This document shows, piece by piece, positions 52,056 through 63,500 of a stretch of DNA of 64,000 bases; positions within the stretch are counted from its first letter, which is position 1, and each line of letters starts with the position of its first letter. This DNA is from Alphaproteobacteria bacterium (GTDB lineage Bacteria; Pseudomonadota; Alphaproteobacteria; CALKHQ01): NCBI GenBank assembly GCA_041396705.1, contig JAWKYB010000004.1:186001-250000 (forward strand). Reading direction: 5' to 3'. The translations under genes and the position numbers were made by a program. The notes under the pieces are model-generated. The model was given only the letters and a program-made list of their open reading frames with translations, searched no databases and was not told the DNA's origin.

Positions 52056-52364
52056 CGGCCGTCGGCATGCGTCGCCGGGCGTGGCCGGCAGCGCCCGGCC
52101 GGCACGCCGGTCATCGTTGGCCGCCTGAAAGATATGCCAACCTCGCCGGCCCCCCCCCACGCCTGAACCCGTTGTGCGCATGCCAGGGAAGCACGCAGGG
52201 TGCGGGTCGTCAACGCAACGCCGCCGGCCGCGTGCGCCCCGGCGGCCCGCCCGGCGGCGGCCGGCAATTCGCCGCTGCAACAGCGTTTGGAGATGGCAGC
52301 GAAGGATGGCAACGTGCAGCGATCGCGAGGTCCGCTGCACGCGCAGCGCAAGGGGAGGTGTAAT
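52056..52364. other. 309-base divergent promoter region with C-run and leader hairpin
   Basis: This region separates the leftward carbamoylase gene from the rightward hydrolase gene. It contains a run of nine C residues (52150-52158) and a 9-bp hairpin (52313-52341). No gene was recognised, although open frames cross it on both strands without RBS or homology. Confidence 0.6.
52313..52341 (+). promoter_or_regulatory. Leader hairpin before N-carbamoylsarcosine-amidase-like gene
   Basis: CGTGCAGCG and CGCTGCACG form a perfect 9-bp stem around an 11-base loop. It ends 10 bases before the GGGGAGG ribosome binding site, so folding could modulate translation; alternatively it is a wide operator. 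Confidence 0.45.
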
Positions 52365-53087
52365 GTGAGCGCTTTGGATACACGGGAACTGGATCGGCTG
52401 CTGCAGGCCGCCTTCGAGGCCGCTTCGGCGCTGTACAAGGAACGGGGCTTCCAGCGCCGCATCGGCTTCGGCCGGCGGCCGGCGCTGGTCAGCGTCGACC
52501 TGGCCAACGCCTGGACCCGGCCCGGCAACCCGTTCACCTGCGACCAGGAGAAGATGGACGCCGAGATCATTCCCGGCATGCAGCGCCTGCTGGCGGCGTG
52601 CCGCGCCAACGGCCATCCGGTCATCCATGTCACCACCGCCTACGAGATCACCGACCGCAACGCCGCCTTCACCGACATGGGGCTGTGGCACTGCAAGATC
52701 CCGGTCGAGGCGGTCAACCTGGCCGACCGCGAGCTTTGGGCGATCGACAGCCGGATCGCACCGGTCGACGGCGAATACACCCTGCTGAAGAAGCGGGCGA
52801 GCGCGTTCCACGGCACCGAGCTGGCCGGCATCCTGCGCGCCAACGGCGTCGACACCATCCTGGTCACCGGCGTGACCGCCTGCGCCTGCGTGCGCCAGAC
52901 CATCTGCGACGGCCTGGCAGACGGCTTCCGCACCATCGGCGTGCGCGAATGCATCGGCGACCGCGTGCCCGGCGCCGTTGCCTGGAACCTGTTCGACATC
53001 GACGCCAAGTTCGCCGACGTCCATTCGGTCGACGAGTGCGTCGCCTATCTGGAGACGGTGAACGCCCGCAGCGCCGCCGCCGAGTAA
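52365..53087 (+). CDS. Isochorismatase-fold hydrolase (N-carbamoylsarcosine amidase-like), second copy
   Basis: The 240-residue protein has triad residues D45 (LVSVDLANAW), K142/K143 (LLKKRASAFHGTEL) and C175 (TGVTACACVRQTICDGL). PALVSVDLANAWTRPGNPF and the length of about 240 fit N-carbamoylsarcosine amidohydrolases better than the shorter copy at 34.5 kb. Translation starts at GTG 52365 behind GGGGAGG; the overlapping ATG at 52363 would stop at once. It probably hydrolyses an N-carbamoyl or amide compound from hydantoin breakdown. The Old Yellow Enzyme homologue follows 96 bases later on the same strand. Confidence 0.88.
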   Translation: MSALDTRELDRLLQAAFEAASALYKERGFQRRIGFGRRPALVSVDLANAWTRPGNPFTCDQEKMDAEIIPGMQRLLAACRANGHPVIHVTTAYEITDRNAAFTDMGLWHCKIPVEAVNLADRELWAIDSRIAPVDGEYTLLKKRASAFHGTELAGILRANGVDTILVTGVTACACVRQTICDGLADGFRTIGVRECIGDRVPGAVAWNLFDIDAKFADVHSVDECVAYLETVNARSAAAE

Positions 53088-53183
53088 CGCAAGACCCGCC
53101 GCACCTGGGTCGCAGCTTCGCGCCACAGGGCCGGCCCGCGGCCCGGCGCCCGATCACGAACGAACAGAGGGATGGAACGACCG

Positions 53184-54389
53184 ATGCCGGACCGCAATGC
53201 CGCAGCTTTCACGCCGTTCAAGCTCGGCGCATATGAACTGAAGAACCGCCTGTTGATGGCGCCGCTGACCCGCCAGTCGGCGGAGGACGACGGCACGCCG
53301 ACCGACGAGATGGCCGCCTACTATGCCCGGCGCGCCCGCGGCGGCGTCGGCCTGATCATCACCGAGGGCACCTATCAGAACGACGAGCTCGGCTGTAAGG
53401 CCTATCTCAACCAGCCGGGCATCCTGACCGACGCGCATGTCGCCGGCTGGCGCAAGACGGTCGACGCCGTGCATGCGCTGGGCGTGCCGATCATCCTGCA
53501 GCTGATGCACGGCGGGCGCGTGTCCGATCCGCGCTGCCTGTTCGCCGGCGAGCAGCCGGTCAGCGCCAGCGCCACCCAGAGCCCGGGCTTCGTGCTCTAC
53601 ACCGACAGCGATGCCGAGCTGCACGACCGCGGCATGACCGGCGCCTGGCCGAAGGTGACCTTCCCGCCCGCGCGCGCGCTGACCGAGGCCGAGGTCGGGC
53701 AGATCGCCGACGGTTTCGCGGCCGGTGCCGCGCGGGCCATGCAGGCCGGCTTCGACGGGGTCGAGATCCACGGCGCCAACGGCTATCTGCTCTACCAGTT
53801 CATCGACCCCGGCCAGAACCATCGCACCGACGCCTATGGCGGCTCGCCGGAGAACAACGTGCGCGCCGCCAAGCTGGCCTGCGCCAGGGTGCGCGACGCC
53901 ATCGGCCCCGACAAGATCCTGACGCTGCGCCTGTCGCAGGACGGCGTCGACGCCTTCGCCGGCGCCTGGCCGGGCGGCGTCGCCTATGCCCGCGCCGTCG
54001 GCGCCGCGCTGGCCGACGCGCCGGTCGACGCCCTGCATTGGTCCAGCTTCGACTGGAAGGACAACCGCGATCCGGGCTCCGACACCCCGATGCCGCAGGC
54101 GATCCGCGAGGCGAGCGGCCTGCCGATGATCGTCAACGGCGGCATCGCCGAGGCCGCGCATGTCGAGGACGTGATCGCATCGGGCGCCGGCGAGCTCTGC
54201 GCGGTCGGCCGCCCGCTGTTCGCGCACCCGGACTGGCCGTACATCATCCGTGCCGGCGTGCCCTACGACTGGACGCCGTTCGACCGCAAATACGTGATCA
54301 AGCCGGCCTACGACTACGGCTGCGGCTATCCGCTCGACCTGCGCGTGCCGACCTGGGACCCCGATTTCAGCAAGCGCCGGCCGCGATAG
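53184..54389 (+). CDS. Old Yellow Enzyme family FMN oxidoreductase
   Basis: The 401-residue flavoprotein has FTPFKLGAYELKNRLLMAPLTR at the start, ILQLMHGGRV, the substrate-anion pair H-x-x-N in VEIHGANGYLLYQFIDPGQNHRTDAYGGSPENN, and the FMN phosphate site IVNGGIAEAAHVEDVIASGAGELCAVGRPLFAHPDWP. It reduces activated alkenes or related substrates with NAD(P)H. Some relatives are sarcosine or stachydrine demethylase-like, but that needs a much longer protein. ATG 53184 is chosen over ATG 53172, which lies only 1 base from the AGAGG. Confidence 0.88.
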   Translation: MPDRNAAAFTPFKLGAYELKNRLLMAPLTRQSAEDDGTPTDEMAAYYARRARGGVGLIITEGTYQNDELGCKAYLNQPGILTDAHVAGWRKTVDAVHALGVPIILQLMHGGRVSDPRCLFAGEQPVSASATQSPGFVLYTDSDAELHDRGMTGAWPKVTFPPARALTEAEVGQIADGFAAGAARAMQAGFDGVEIHGANGYLLYQFIDPGQNHRTDAYGGSPENNVRAAKLACARVRDAIGPDKILTLRLSQDGVDAFAGAWPGGVAYARAVGAALADAPVDALHWSSFDWKDNRDPGSDTPMPQAIREASGLPMIVNGGIAEAAHVEDVIASGAGELCAVGRPLFAHPDWPYIIRAGVPYDWTPFDRKYVIKPAYDYGCGYPLDLRVPTWDPDFSKRRPR

Positions 54390-54418
54390 CCGCCAACCGC
54401 ACGCAGCATCGCGCCACC

Positions 54419-54437
54419 GTCGGACAGGCAGTCCGAC
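54419..54437. terminator. Stem-loop between oxidoreductase gene and tRNA-Lys
   Basis: GTCGGAC-AGGCA-GTCCGAC is a perfect 7-bp stem with a 5-base loop between convergent transcripts. It lies 30 bases after the oxidoreductase stop and 35 bases past the tRNA 3' end. No T-run is present. Confidence 0.5.
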
Positions 54438-54472
54438 AGGGCCCGGAAAGGTCACCAACCCATTGAGATGAT

Positions 54473-54548
<76 letters not shown>

Positions 54549-54560
54549 GAACCGGCGCCG

Positions 54561-54590
54561 CTTATAGGTGGCGCGGCGCGGGCGTGTCAA
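54561..54590 (-). promoter_or_regulatory. Sigma-70 promoter of tRNA-Lys
   Basis: On the minus strand TTGACA (54585-54590), an 18-base spacer and TATAAG (54561-54566) precede the tRNA by 12 bases. The -35 is a perfect consensus, as expected for a stable RNA gene. Confidence 0.8.
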
Positions 54591-54686
54591 CGCTGGCGGG
54601 GCGGTGCGGCACCGCCGCATCGAAACGTCTGGGCGGGACCGGCCGGGCGGAATTCGCGTCTGCCCCGTTGACAGTCGGGTCAATCC

Positions 54687-54703
54687 GGCCAAGTGTATTG
54701 GCC
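54687..54703. promoter_or_regulatory. Candidate operator of the sugar ABC operon
   Basis: GGCCAA-GTGTA-TTGGCC is a perfect 6-bp dyad starting 13 bases after a TTGACA box (54668-54673). It would overlap the expected -10 region of the operon promoter, so it is well placed for repression. Confidence 0.45.
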
Positions 54704-54705
54704 AA

Positions 54706-54725
54706 CCCCGGCGATACGGCCGGGG
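54706..54725 (+). promoter_or_regulatory. Leader hairpin of the sugar ABC operon
   Basis: CCCCGGC-GATACG-GCCGGGG is a perfect 7-bp stem that follows the dyad directly and ends 22 bases before the GGGAGGG ribosome binding site of the binding-protein gene. Confidence 0.4.
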
Positions 54726-54761
54726 ACACACAACTGAAAAGCAGACTGGGAGGGTTATGAA

Positions 54762-56033
<1,272 letters not shown>

Positions 56034-56040
56034 GCCCTGC

Positions 56041-56082
56041 GCCCGCGGCCCCGCGCCACCCAGCGGCGCGCGGGCCGCGGGC
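56041..56082 (+). terminator. 17-bp stem-loop between binding protein and permease genes
   Basis: GCCCGCGGCCC-CGCGCC pairs with GGCGCG-(C bulge)-GGGCCGCGGGC around a 7-base loop, starting 7 bases after the binding-protein stop. It is the strongest stem-loop seen in the window. It has no T-run and probably protects the upstream message or partly attenuates transcription into the permease genes. Confidence 0.65.
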
Positions 56083-56133
56083 ACCCCGACCGACCATCCG
56101 ACTTCCCTCGTTTCAGCACGATCGGGAACACCG

Positions 56134-57061
<928 letters not shown>

Positions 57062-57072
<11 letters not shown>

Positions 57073-58318
57073 GACCGCACGCATGGACATGCCGCTGGGC
57101 ACGGCGCCGCTGAACCCGACGCGCTGGCTCATGGCCGCGATCTGGCTGCTGCTGACCGCGGTGGCGGTCTACCTCGCCATCCTGCTGGTGCCCGAGCTAT
57201 CCGGCCTGCTGGAAAGCACCACGCGTTCGATCGACGCGACCATGCTCGGCCTGCTGATCCGCCTGGTGCTGCTGCCGATCTTCCTGGTGCTGATCGTCGC
57301 GCCGGTCGCGATCGCGGGCCTGATGGCCTACATCACGCTGTCGCGCTATGCGCCGGAGGCGTGGTGGCTGACCTTCGTGCTGTTCGTGGCGGCGGCCATC
57401 GCGGCGGCCTTCGCCTGGTCGCGCGGGGCGGAGGGCGCCTATCCGCTGATGACCATCGTCTGCGCGATCGGCGCGGTGGTCACCTTCCCGATCGAGCGTC
57501 TGCGCAAGAAGCTGGCCTTCTACACGCTGATCGCGGCGGTGATCCTGTTCTCGGTGTTCCCGTTCTACTATGCGATCGTGACCTCGTTCAAAACCGGCAC
57601 CGCCCTGTTCGAGGTCAACTACCTGCCGGGCGACATCACCTTGAGCAACTACACCGGGGTGTTCGAGACCGGGAATTTCGGCCGCAACATCCTGAATTCG
57701 GTGTTCGTGTCGTCGGTGGTGGTGGCGATCTCGCTGTTCCTGGCGGTGACCGCGGCCTATGCGCTGGGCCGCATCCGCTTCCGCGGCCGCAGCACGCTGC
57801 TGCTGACCATCCTCAGCGTGTCGATGTTCCCGCAGGTGGCGGTGCTGGCCGGCCTGTTCCAGGTGTTCGGCGGCCTCGGGCTGTCGAACTCGCTGTGGTC
57901 GCTGGTGTTCTCCTACATGATCTTCACCCTGCCGTTCACGGTGTGGGTGCTGACCACCTTCATGCGCGACCTGCCGGTCGAGCTGGAGGAGGCGGCGCTG
58001 ACCGACGGCGCCTCGAGCTGGACGGTGATCTGGCGGGTGTTCCTGCCGCTGATGTGGCCGGCGATGGTGACGACCGGGCTGCTGGCCTTCATCGCCGCGT
58101 GGAACGAGTTCCTGTTCGCGCTGACCTTCATCTCCAACGACGAGCAGCGCACGGTGCCGCTGGCTATCGCCTTCCTGTCCGGCGCGTCGGACCAGGAGAT
58201 CCCGTGGGGGCCGATCATGGCCGCCTCTGTGATCGTCACCGTGCCGCTGATCGTGCTGGTGCTGATCTTCCAGCGCAAGATCGTCTCCGGCCTCACCGCC
58301 GGCGCGGTCAAGGGCTAG
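57062..58318 (+). CDS. Sugar ABC transporter permease (MalG-like) with extra N-terminal membrane domain
   Basis: The 418-residue protein is about 140 residues longer than MalG-type permeases. Residues 150-418 are the standard part: VFPFYYAIVTSFKTGTALFEVNYLPGDITLSNYTGVF, EEAALTDGASSWTVIWRVFLPLMWPAMVTTGLLAFIAAWNEFLFALTF. Residues 20-145 form three or four additional hydrophobic helices (WLMAAIWLLLTAVAVYLAILLV; GLLIRLVLLPIFLVLIVAPVAI; WWLTFVLFVAAAIAAAFAW; LMTIVCAIGAVVTF). A TTG at 57062 with GGGAGG 8 bases upstream is the start; ATG at codon 8 is an alternative. Confidence 0.9.
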
Positions 58319-58346
58319 CCTGAGGCGCAAGAGGGACACGAGCAAC

Positions 58347-59444
58347 ATGGCAGACGTACAGCTGCGCGGGGTGGTCAAGCGGTTCGGCAACGCGGTGGTG
58401 ATCCACGGCGTCGACCTGGACATCAAGGACCGCGAGTTCTGCGTGTTCGTCGGCCCGTCGGGCTGCGGCAAGTCCACCCTGCTGCGCCTGGTCGCCGGCC
58501 TGGAGGACATCTCCGACGGCGACATGATGATCGACGGCCAGCGCGTCAACGACCTGCCGCCGGCCAAGCGCGGCATCGCCATGGTGTTCCAGTCCTACGC
58601 GCTGTATCCGCACATGACCACGCGCGAGAACATGGAGTTCGGCCTGCAGCTGGCCAAGGAGGACAAGGGCAAGATCCGCCAGCTGGTCGACAAGGCGGCG
58701 GCGATCCTGCAGATCGAACCGCTGCTGGACCGCAAGCCGAAGGACATGTCCGGCGGCCAGCGCCAGCGCGTCGCCATCGGCCGCGCCATCGTGCGCAACC
58801 CGAAGGTGTTTCTGTTCGACGAGCCGCTGTCCAATCTCGACGCCAAGCTCAGGGTGCAGATGCGGCTCGAACTCGCCAAGCTGCACCGCGACCTCAACGC
58901 CACCATGATCTACGTCACCCACGACCAGGTCGAGGCGATGACCATGGCCGACAAGATCGTGGTGCTGCGGTCCGGCTATGTCGAGCAGGTCGGCTCGCCG
59001 CTGGAGCTCTATCACCGCCCGCAGAACCTGTTCGTTGCCGGTTTCATCGGCTCGCCGTCGATGAACTTCATCAACAGCTCGATCGTGAAGGTCGAAGGCG
59101 ACGCCGCGACGGTGGCGATGCTGGGCGGCGCCACCATGCCGATCAAGCTGGCCAAGCCGGCGGCCAAGGGCGACCGGGTGACGCTCGGCGTCCGGCCGGA
59201 GCATCTGAGCCTGGTGCCGAACAACGGCGCGGCCATCTCCGGCCGGGTGATCGTCACCGAGCGGCTGGGCGGCACCACCTATCACTACGTCCAGTGCGGG
59301 GTGGAGACGCTGATGGTGCTGAGCGACGGCGGCAGCCCGATCCGCGAGGGCGACGACGTCACCGTCTATGTCGACCCGTCGCTGGTCCACATCTTCAACG
59401 AGGACGAGCAGGCCATCGGCCTCGGCACCCACTACGACGCCTGA
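58347..59444 (+). CDS. Sugar ABC transporter ATP-binding protein (MalK/UgpC-like)
   Basis: The 365-residue ATPase has Walker A GPSGCGKST, Q-loop MVFQSYALYPHMTTRENMEF, signature MSGGQRQRVAIGRA, Walker B VFLFDEPLSNLD and H-loop IYVTHDQVEAMTMAD. A C-terminal MalK-type OB/TOBE region follows (about 235-365: GFIGSPSMNFINSSIV, LGVRPEHLSLV). It energises the preceding permeases and closes the operon. Confidence 0.94.
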   Translation: MADVQLRGVVKRFGNAVVIHGVDLDIKDREFCVFVGPSGCGKSTLLRLVAGLEDISDGDMMIDGQRVNDLPPAKRGIAMVFQSYALYPHMTTRENMEFGLQLAKEDKGKIRQLVDKAAAILQIEPLLDRKPKDMSGGQRQRVAIGRAIVRNPKVFLFDEPLSNLDAKLRVQMRLELAKLHRDLNATMIYVTHDQVEAMTMADKIVVLRSGYVEQVGSPLELYHRPQNLFVAGFIGSPSMNFINSSIVKVEGDAATVAMLGGATMPIKLAKPAAKGDRVTLGVRPEHLSLVPNNGAAISGRVIVTERLGGTTYHYVQCGVETLMVLSDGGSPIREGDDVTVYVDPSLVHIFNEDEQAIGLGTHYDA

Positions 59445-59460
59445 GCCGGGGCCGGGCGGG

Positions 59461-60435
59461 CTACCGCGGCGCCGGTCGCGTCACCACCGCCACCCGGCGC
59501 ATGAGCCGGCGTTCGCGGTGCAGCATGTACAGGCCGGAGCCGACCACGATGGCGGCACCGCCGACCATCGGCAGGTCCGGCGCGTCGGCGAAGACGACGA
59601 AGCCCAGCAGCATGGCGAAGGGCAGGCCGGTGTAGCGGAACGGCGACACGAAGGCGATGTCGCCCTCGCGCATGGCCATGGTGATGAACTGGTAGTTGAC
59701 CAGCAGCAGCATCGCCGCGCCCACCAGCCACGCCGCCATGCCGAGGTCCACCGGCTGCCAGCCGCCCAGCGGGACGACCAGCACCGCGCCGGTGACCGCC
59801 ACCGCCGGCGCGGTCACCGCGGAGATGAACAGCGAAGGCGTGCCGGCCGGGATGCGCCGGGTGGCGAGGTCGCGCAGCGTGCCGAAGCCGACCGAGCCCA
59901 GGATCATCAGCGACCAGCCGGAGAAGCCCTCGAAGCCCGGCCGGATGATGATCATCACGCCGGCGAAGCCGACAAGGATCGCGCTCCATCGCCGCCAGCC
60001 GACCGGCTCGCCCAGGAACAGCGCGGCGCCCACCGTGACCGCCAGCGGCATCGACTGGTAGATCGCCGAGGCGTCGGCGACCGGCACGTGGGTCAGCGCG
60101 ATCAGGAAGGTGACCGTGGCGCCGACCTCGCCGATGCTGCGCAGCACGACCATCGGGTGGAAGGCGGCAGCGAGCGGTCGCAGCGCGCCGCGGTGGTGCG
60201 CCAGCAGGAAGATCAGCACCGTCGCGGCAATGCCGCGCAGCAGCATGATCTGGCCCATGTTCATGCCGGCCGACAGCGCCTTGACCAGGGTGTCGCTGAC
60301 CGTCCCGCTGGCCATCGACAGCGTCATGAAGGCGGCACCGCGCAGGTTGGGGGACAATCGCAACTCCGGCAACGCGACGATTCGGGACTGGCCGCCGACT
60401 ATCCGATGCGGCGGGCGGTTTGCGCCAGCGCGCAT
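59461..60435 (-). CDS. EamA/DMT-superfamily transporter
   Basis: The 324-residue membrane protein has about ten hydrophobic segments with the EamA repeat: GAAFMTLSMASGTVSDTLVKALS opening repeat one, LTHVPVADASAIYQSMPLAVTVGAALFLGEPVGWRRW closing it, and FVSPFRYTGLPFAMLLGFVVFADAPDLPMVGGAAIVVGSGLYML in repeat two. The family exports metabolites or amino acids. The start is uncertain: ATG 60435 is used, but TTG codons nearer the first helix are possible and would remove about 20 polar residues. It is convergent with the MalK-like gene and divergent from putA. Confidence 0.88.
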   Translation of the reverse strand: MRAGANRPPHRIVGGQSRIVALPELRLSPNLRGAAFMTLSMASGTVSDTLVKALSAGMNMGQIMLLRGIAATVLIFLLAHHRGALRPLAAAFHPMVVLRSIGEVGATVTFLIALTHVPVADASAIYQSMPLAVTVGAALFLGEPVGWRRWSAILVGFAGVMIIIRPGFEGFSGWSLMILGSVGFGTLRDLATRRIPAGTPSLFISAVTAPAVAVTGAVLVVPLGGWQPVDLGMAAWLVGAAMLLLVNYQFITMAMREGDIAFVSPFRYTGLPFAMLLGFVVFADAPDLPMVGGAAIVVGSGLYMLHRERRLMRRVAVVTRPAPR

Positions 60436-60508
60436 GCCCGCCGGGCGGCGTTTTCGCACGCTGCGGATTCGGGCTAGGCTCTGGCGGGATTTCGCTGGCG
60501 AGGACCCC

Positions 60509-63500
60509 ATGGCCGCAGACACCGATCCGACCGCGCCGCCGTTCCGCATGCCGACCCGGCCGTCCTGGGGGGCGACGCTCGACGAGGCCCGGCGCGCCAT
60601 CGACGACGCCTATCGCATGGACGAGGCGCAGGCGGTCGACGGCCTGCTGGCACGGCTGGCGCTGTCCGCCGGCGATCGCGCCGCGATCGCCGACCGGGCA
60701 CGGCGGCTGGTGGTGGCCGTGCGCGAGGGCCGCGTCACCAGCGGCGGCATCGACGCTTTCCTGCAGGAATACGGCCTCGACACCCGCGAGGGCGTGGTGC
60801 TGATGTGCCTGGCCGAGGCGCTGCTGCGCATCCCCGACGCCGGCACGGTCGACGAGCTGATCCGCGACAAGCTGTCCGAGGGCGACTGGGCCGAGCATGT
60901 CGGCCACAGCGGGTCGCTGCTGGTCAACGCCTCGTCGTGGGCGCTGATGCTGAGCGGCCGGCTGCTGCGCGACGACGCGCCGGACGCCGGCGAGCTGAAC
61001 CGCGCCATGCGCCGGCTGCTGCAGCGCAGCGGCGAGCCGGTAATCCGCCAGGCGATGATGCAGGCGATGCGTATCATGGGCCGGCAGTTCGTGCTGGCCG
61101 AGAGCATCGGCGCGGCGCTGAAGGAATCGCGCGAGGCGGAGAAGGCCGGCTATCGCTATTCCTATGACATGCTGGGCGAGGCGGCGCTGACCGCGGCCGA
61201 CGCGCAGCGCTACTTCGACGCCTATGCCAACGCCATCGAACAGGTCGGCCGGCATGGGGCGGGCAGGGGGCCGGTTGCCGGGCCCGGCGTGTCGATCAAG
61301 CTGTCGGCCCTGCACCCCCGCTACGAGGTGGCGCAGGCCGGGCGGGTGACGGCCGAACTGCTGCCGCGCATCGTCGCGCTGTGCGAGCTGGCGAAGCGGC
61401 ACGACATCGGTATCTGCATCGACGCCGAGGAGGCCGACCGGCTCGATCTCTCGCTCGACCTGATCGCCGCCACCGCGAAGGAACCGGCGCTCGCCGGCTG
61501 GGAGGGGCTCGGGCTGGCGGTGCAGGCCTACCAGAAGCGGGCGATCCACCTGGTCGACTGGCTGGCCGGGCTGGCCGCCGGCGCCGGCCGCCGGCTGATG
61601 GTGCGGCTGGTCAAGGGTGCCTACTGGGACAGCGAGATCAAATGGGCGCAGGTCGACGGCATGGCCGGCTACCCGGTTTTCACCCGCAAGCGGACCACCG
61701 ACGTGTCCTGGCTGGCCTGTGCCCAGGCGCTGCTGGCCGACGCACGGGCCTTCTATCCCCAGTTCGCGACCCACAACGCCCACTCCCTGGCCGCCGCGCT
61801 GATCATGGCGAAGGCGACCGGGCGCAGCGACTTCGAGTTCCAACGTCTGCACGGCATGGGCCGGCCGCTGTACCAGGCGGTGGTGGAGAAGGCGCAGCCC
61901 GACGCCCGGGTCGCCTGCCGCATCTACGCGCCGGTCGGCGGCCATCGCGACCTGCTCGCCTACCTGGTCCGCCGGCTGCTGGAGAACGGGGCCAACACCT
62001 CGTTCGTCAACCGGCTGGCCGACGACGAGCTGCCGGTCGACGAGGTGATCGCCGACCCGGTTGCGCGCCTGCTGGCCACCGAGCCGGTGGCGAACCCGGC
62101 GATCGTGCCGCCATCGGCACTCTACGGCGATGCCCGGCGCAATTCGCGGGGCGAGGACCTGTCGGACCGGTCGCGGCTGGCGGCACTGGCAAGCGCGATG
62201 CAGGCGGCGTCCGGCCCGGTCGCTGCGGCGGCGCTGGTCGGCGGCGCAGCGGTCGCGGGCCCGCCGGGACCGGTCGCCAATCCGGCGCGGCGCGGCGAGA
62301 CGGTCGGCACGGTGGTGGAGGCCGACCGCGAGGATGTCGGCCGCGCGATCGCCGCGGCCCGCACCGCCCAGCCGGCCTGGGACGCACAGCCCGTCGACGC
62401 CCGTGCCCGCTGCCTGGAGCGCGCCGCCGATCTCTATGCCCAGCACCGCGCCGCGCTGATGGCGCTGTGCGTGCGCGAGGCCGGCAAGACGCTAGACGAT
62501 GCCGTCGCCGAGGTGCGCGAGGCCGAGGACTTCCTGCGCTACTATGCCGCCGAGGCACGGCGCCTGTTCGGCTCGCCGACGGAGCTGGCCGGCCCGACCG
62601 GCGAGCGCAACAGCCTGGCGCTGCGCGGCCGCGGTGTGTTCGCCTGCATCAGCCCGTGGAACTTCCCGCTCGCCATCTTCACCGGCCAGGTCGCGGCCGG
62701 GCTCGCCGCCGGCAACGCGGTGCTGGCCAAGCCGGCCGAGCAGACGCCGCTGATCGCCTGGCACGCCGTGCAGCTGCTGCACCAGGCCGGCGTGCCCGTC
62801 GACGTGCTTCAGTTCCTGCCCGGCCGCGGCGAGACCGTGGGCGCGGCGTTGACCGCGCATGCCGGCATCGACGGCGTCGCCTTCACCGGCTCGGTCGAGA
62901 CCGCCCGGCTGATCAACCGCGCGCTGGCCGGCCGCGAAGCGCCGATCGCGCCGCTGATCGCGGAGACCGGCGGGCTGAACTGCATGATCGTCGATTCGAC
63001 CGCGCTGCCGGAGCAGGCGATCGGCGACGTGGTCGTCTCCGCCTTTCGCAGCGCCGGCCAGCGCTGTTCGGCGCTGCGCGCGCTGTTCGTGCAGAACGAG
63101 ATTGCCGACCGCCTGCTTGCCATGCTGGCCGGCGCGATGGCCGAACTCAGGGTCGGCGATCCCGCCGACCTCGCCACCGACGTCGGCCCGGTGATCGATG
63201 CCGACGCTCACGCCACGCTGACCGCCCATGCGGCGCGGATGGACCGCGAGGCGAAGCGCATCCACATGTGCGGCGAGCCGGGCGGCGACGGCTGGTTCTT
63301 CGGACCGCGCGCCTACGAGGTCGACGGGCTGGCCCGGATCGGCGGCGAGGTGTTCGGCCCGATCCTGCACGTGATCCGCTTCGATGCGCGCCGGCTCGAC
63401 GCGGTGGTCGAGGAGATCGCGGCCACAGGCTATGGCCTGACATTCGGCCTGCACAGCCGGATCGACGACCGGGCGGAGGCGATGGCGGCGCGGCTGCCGG

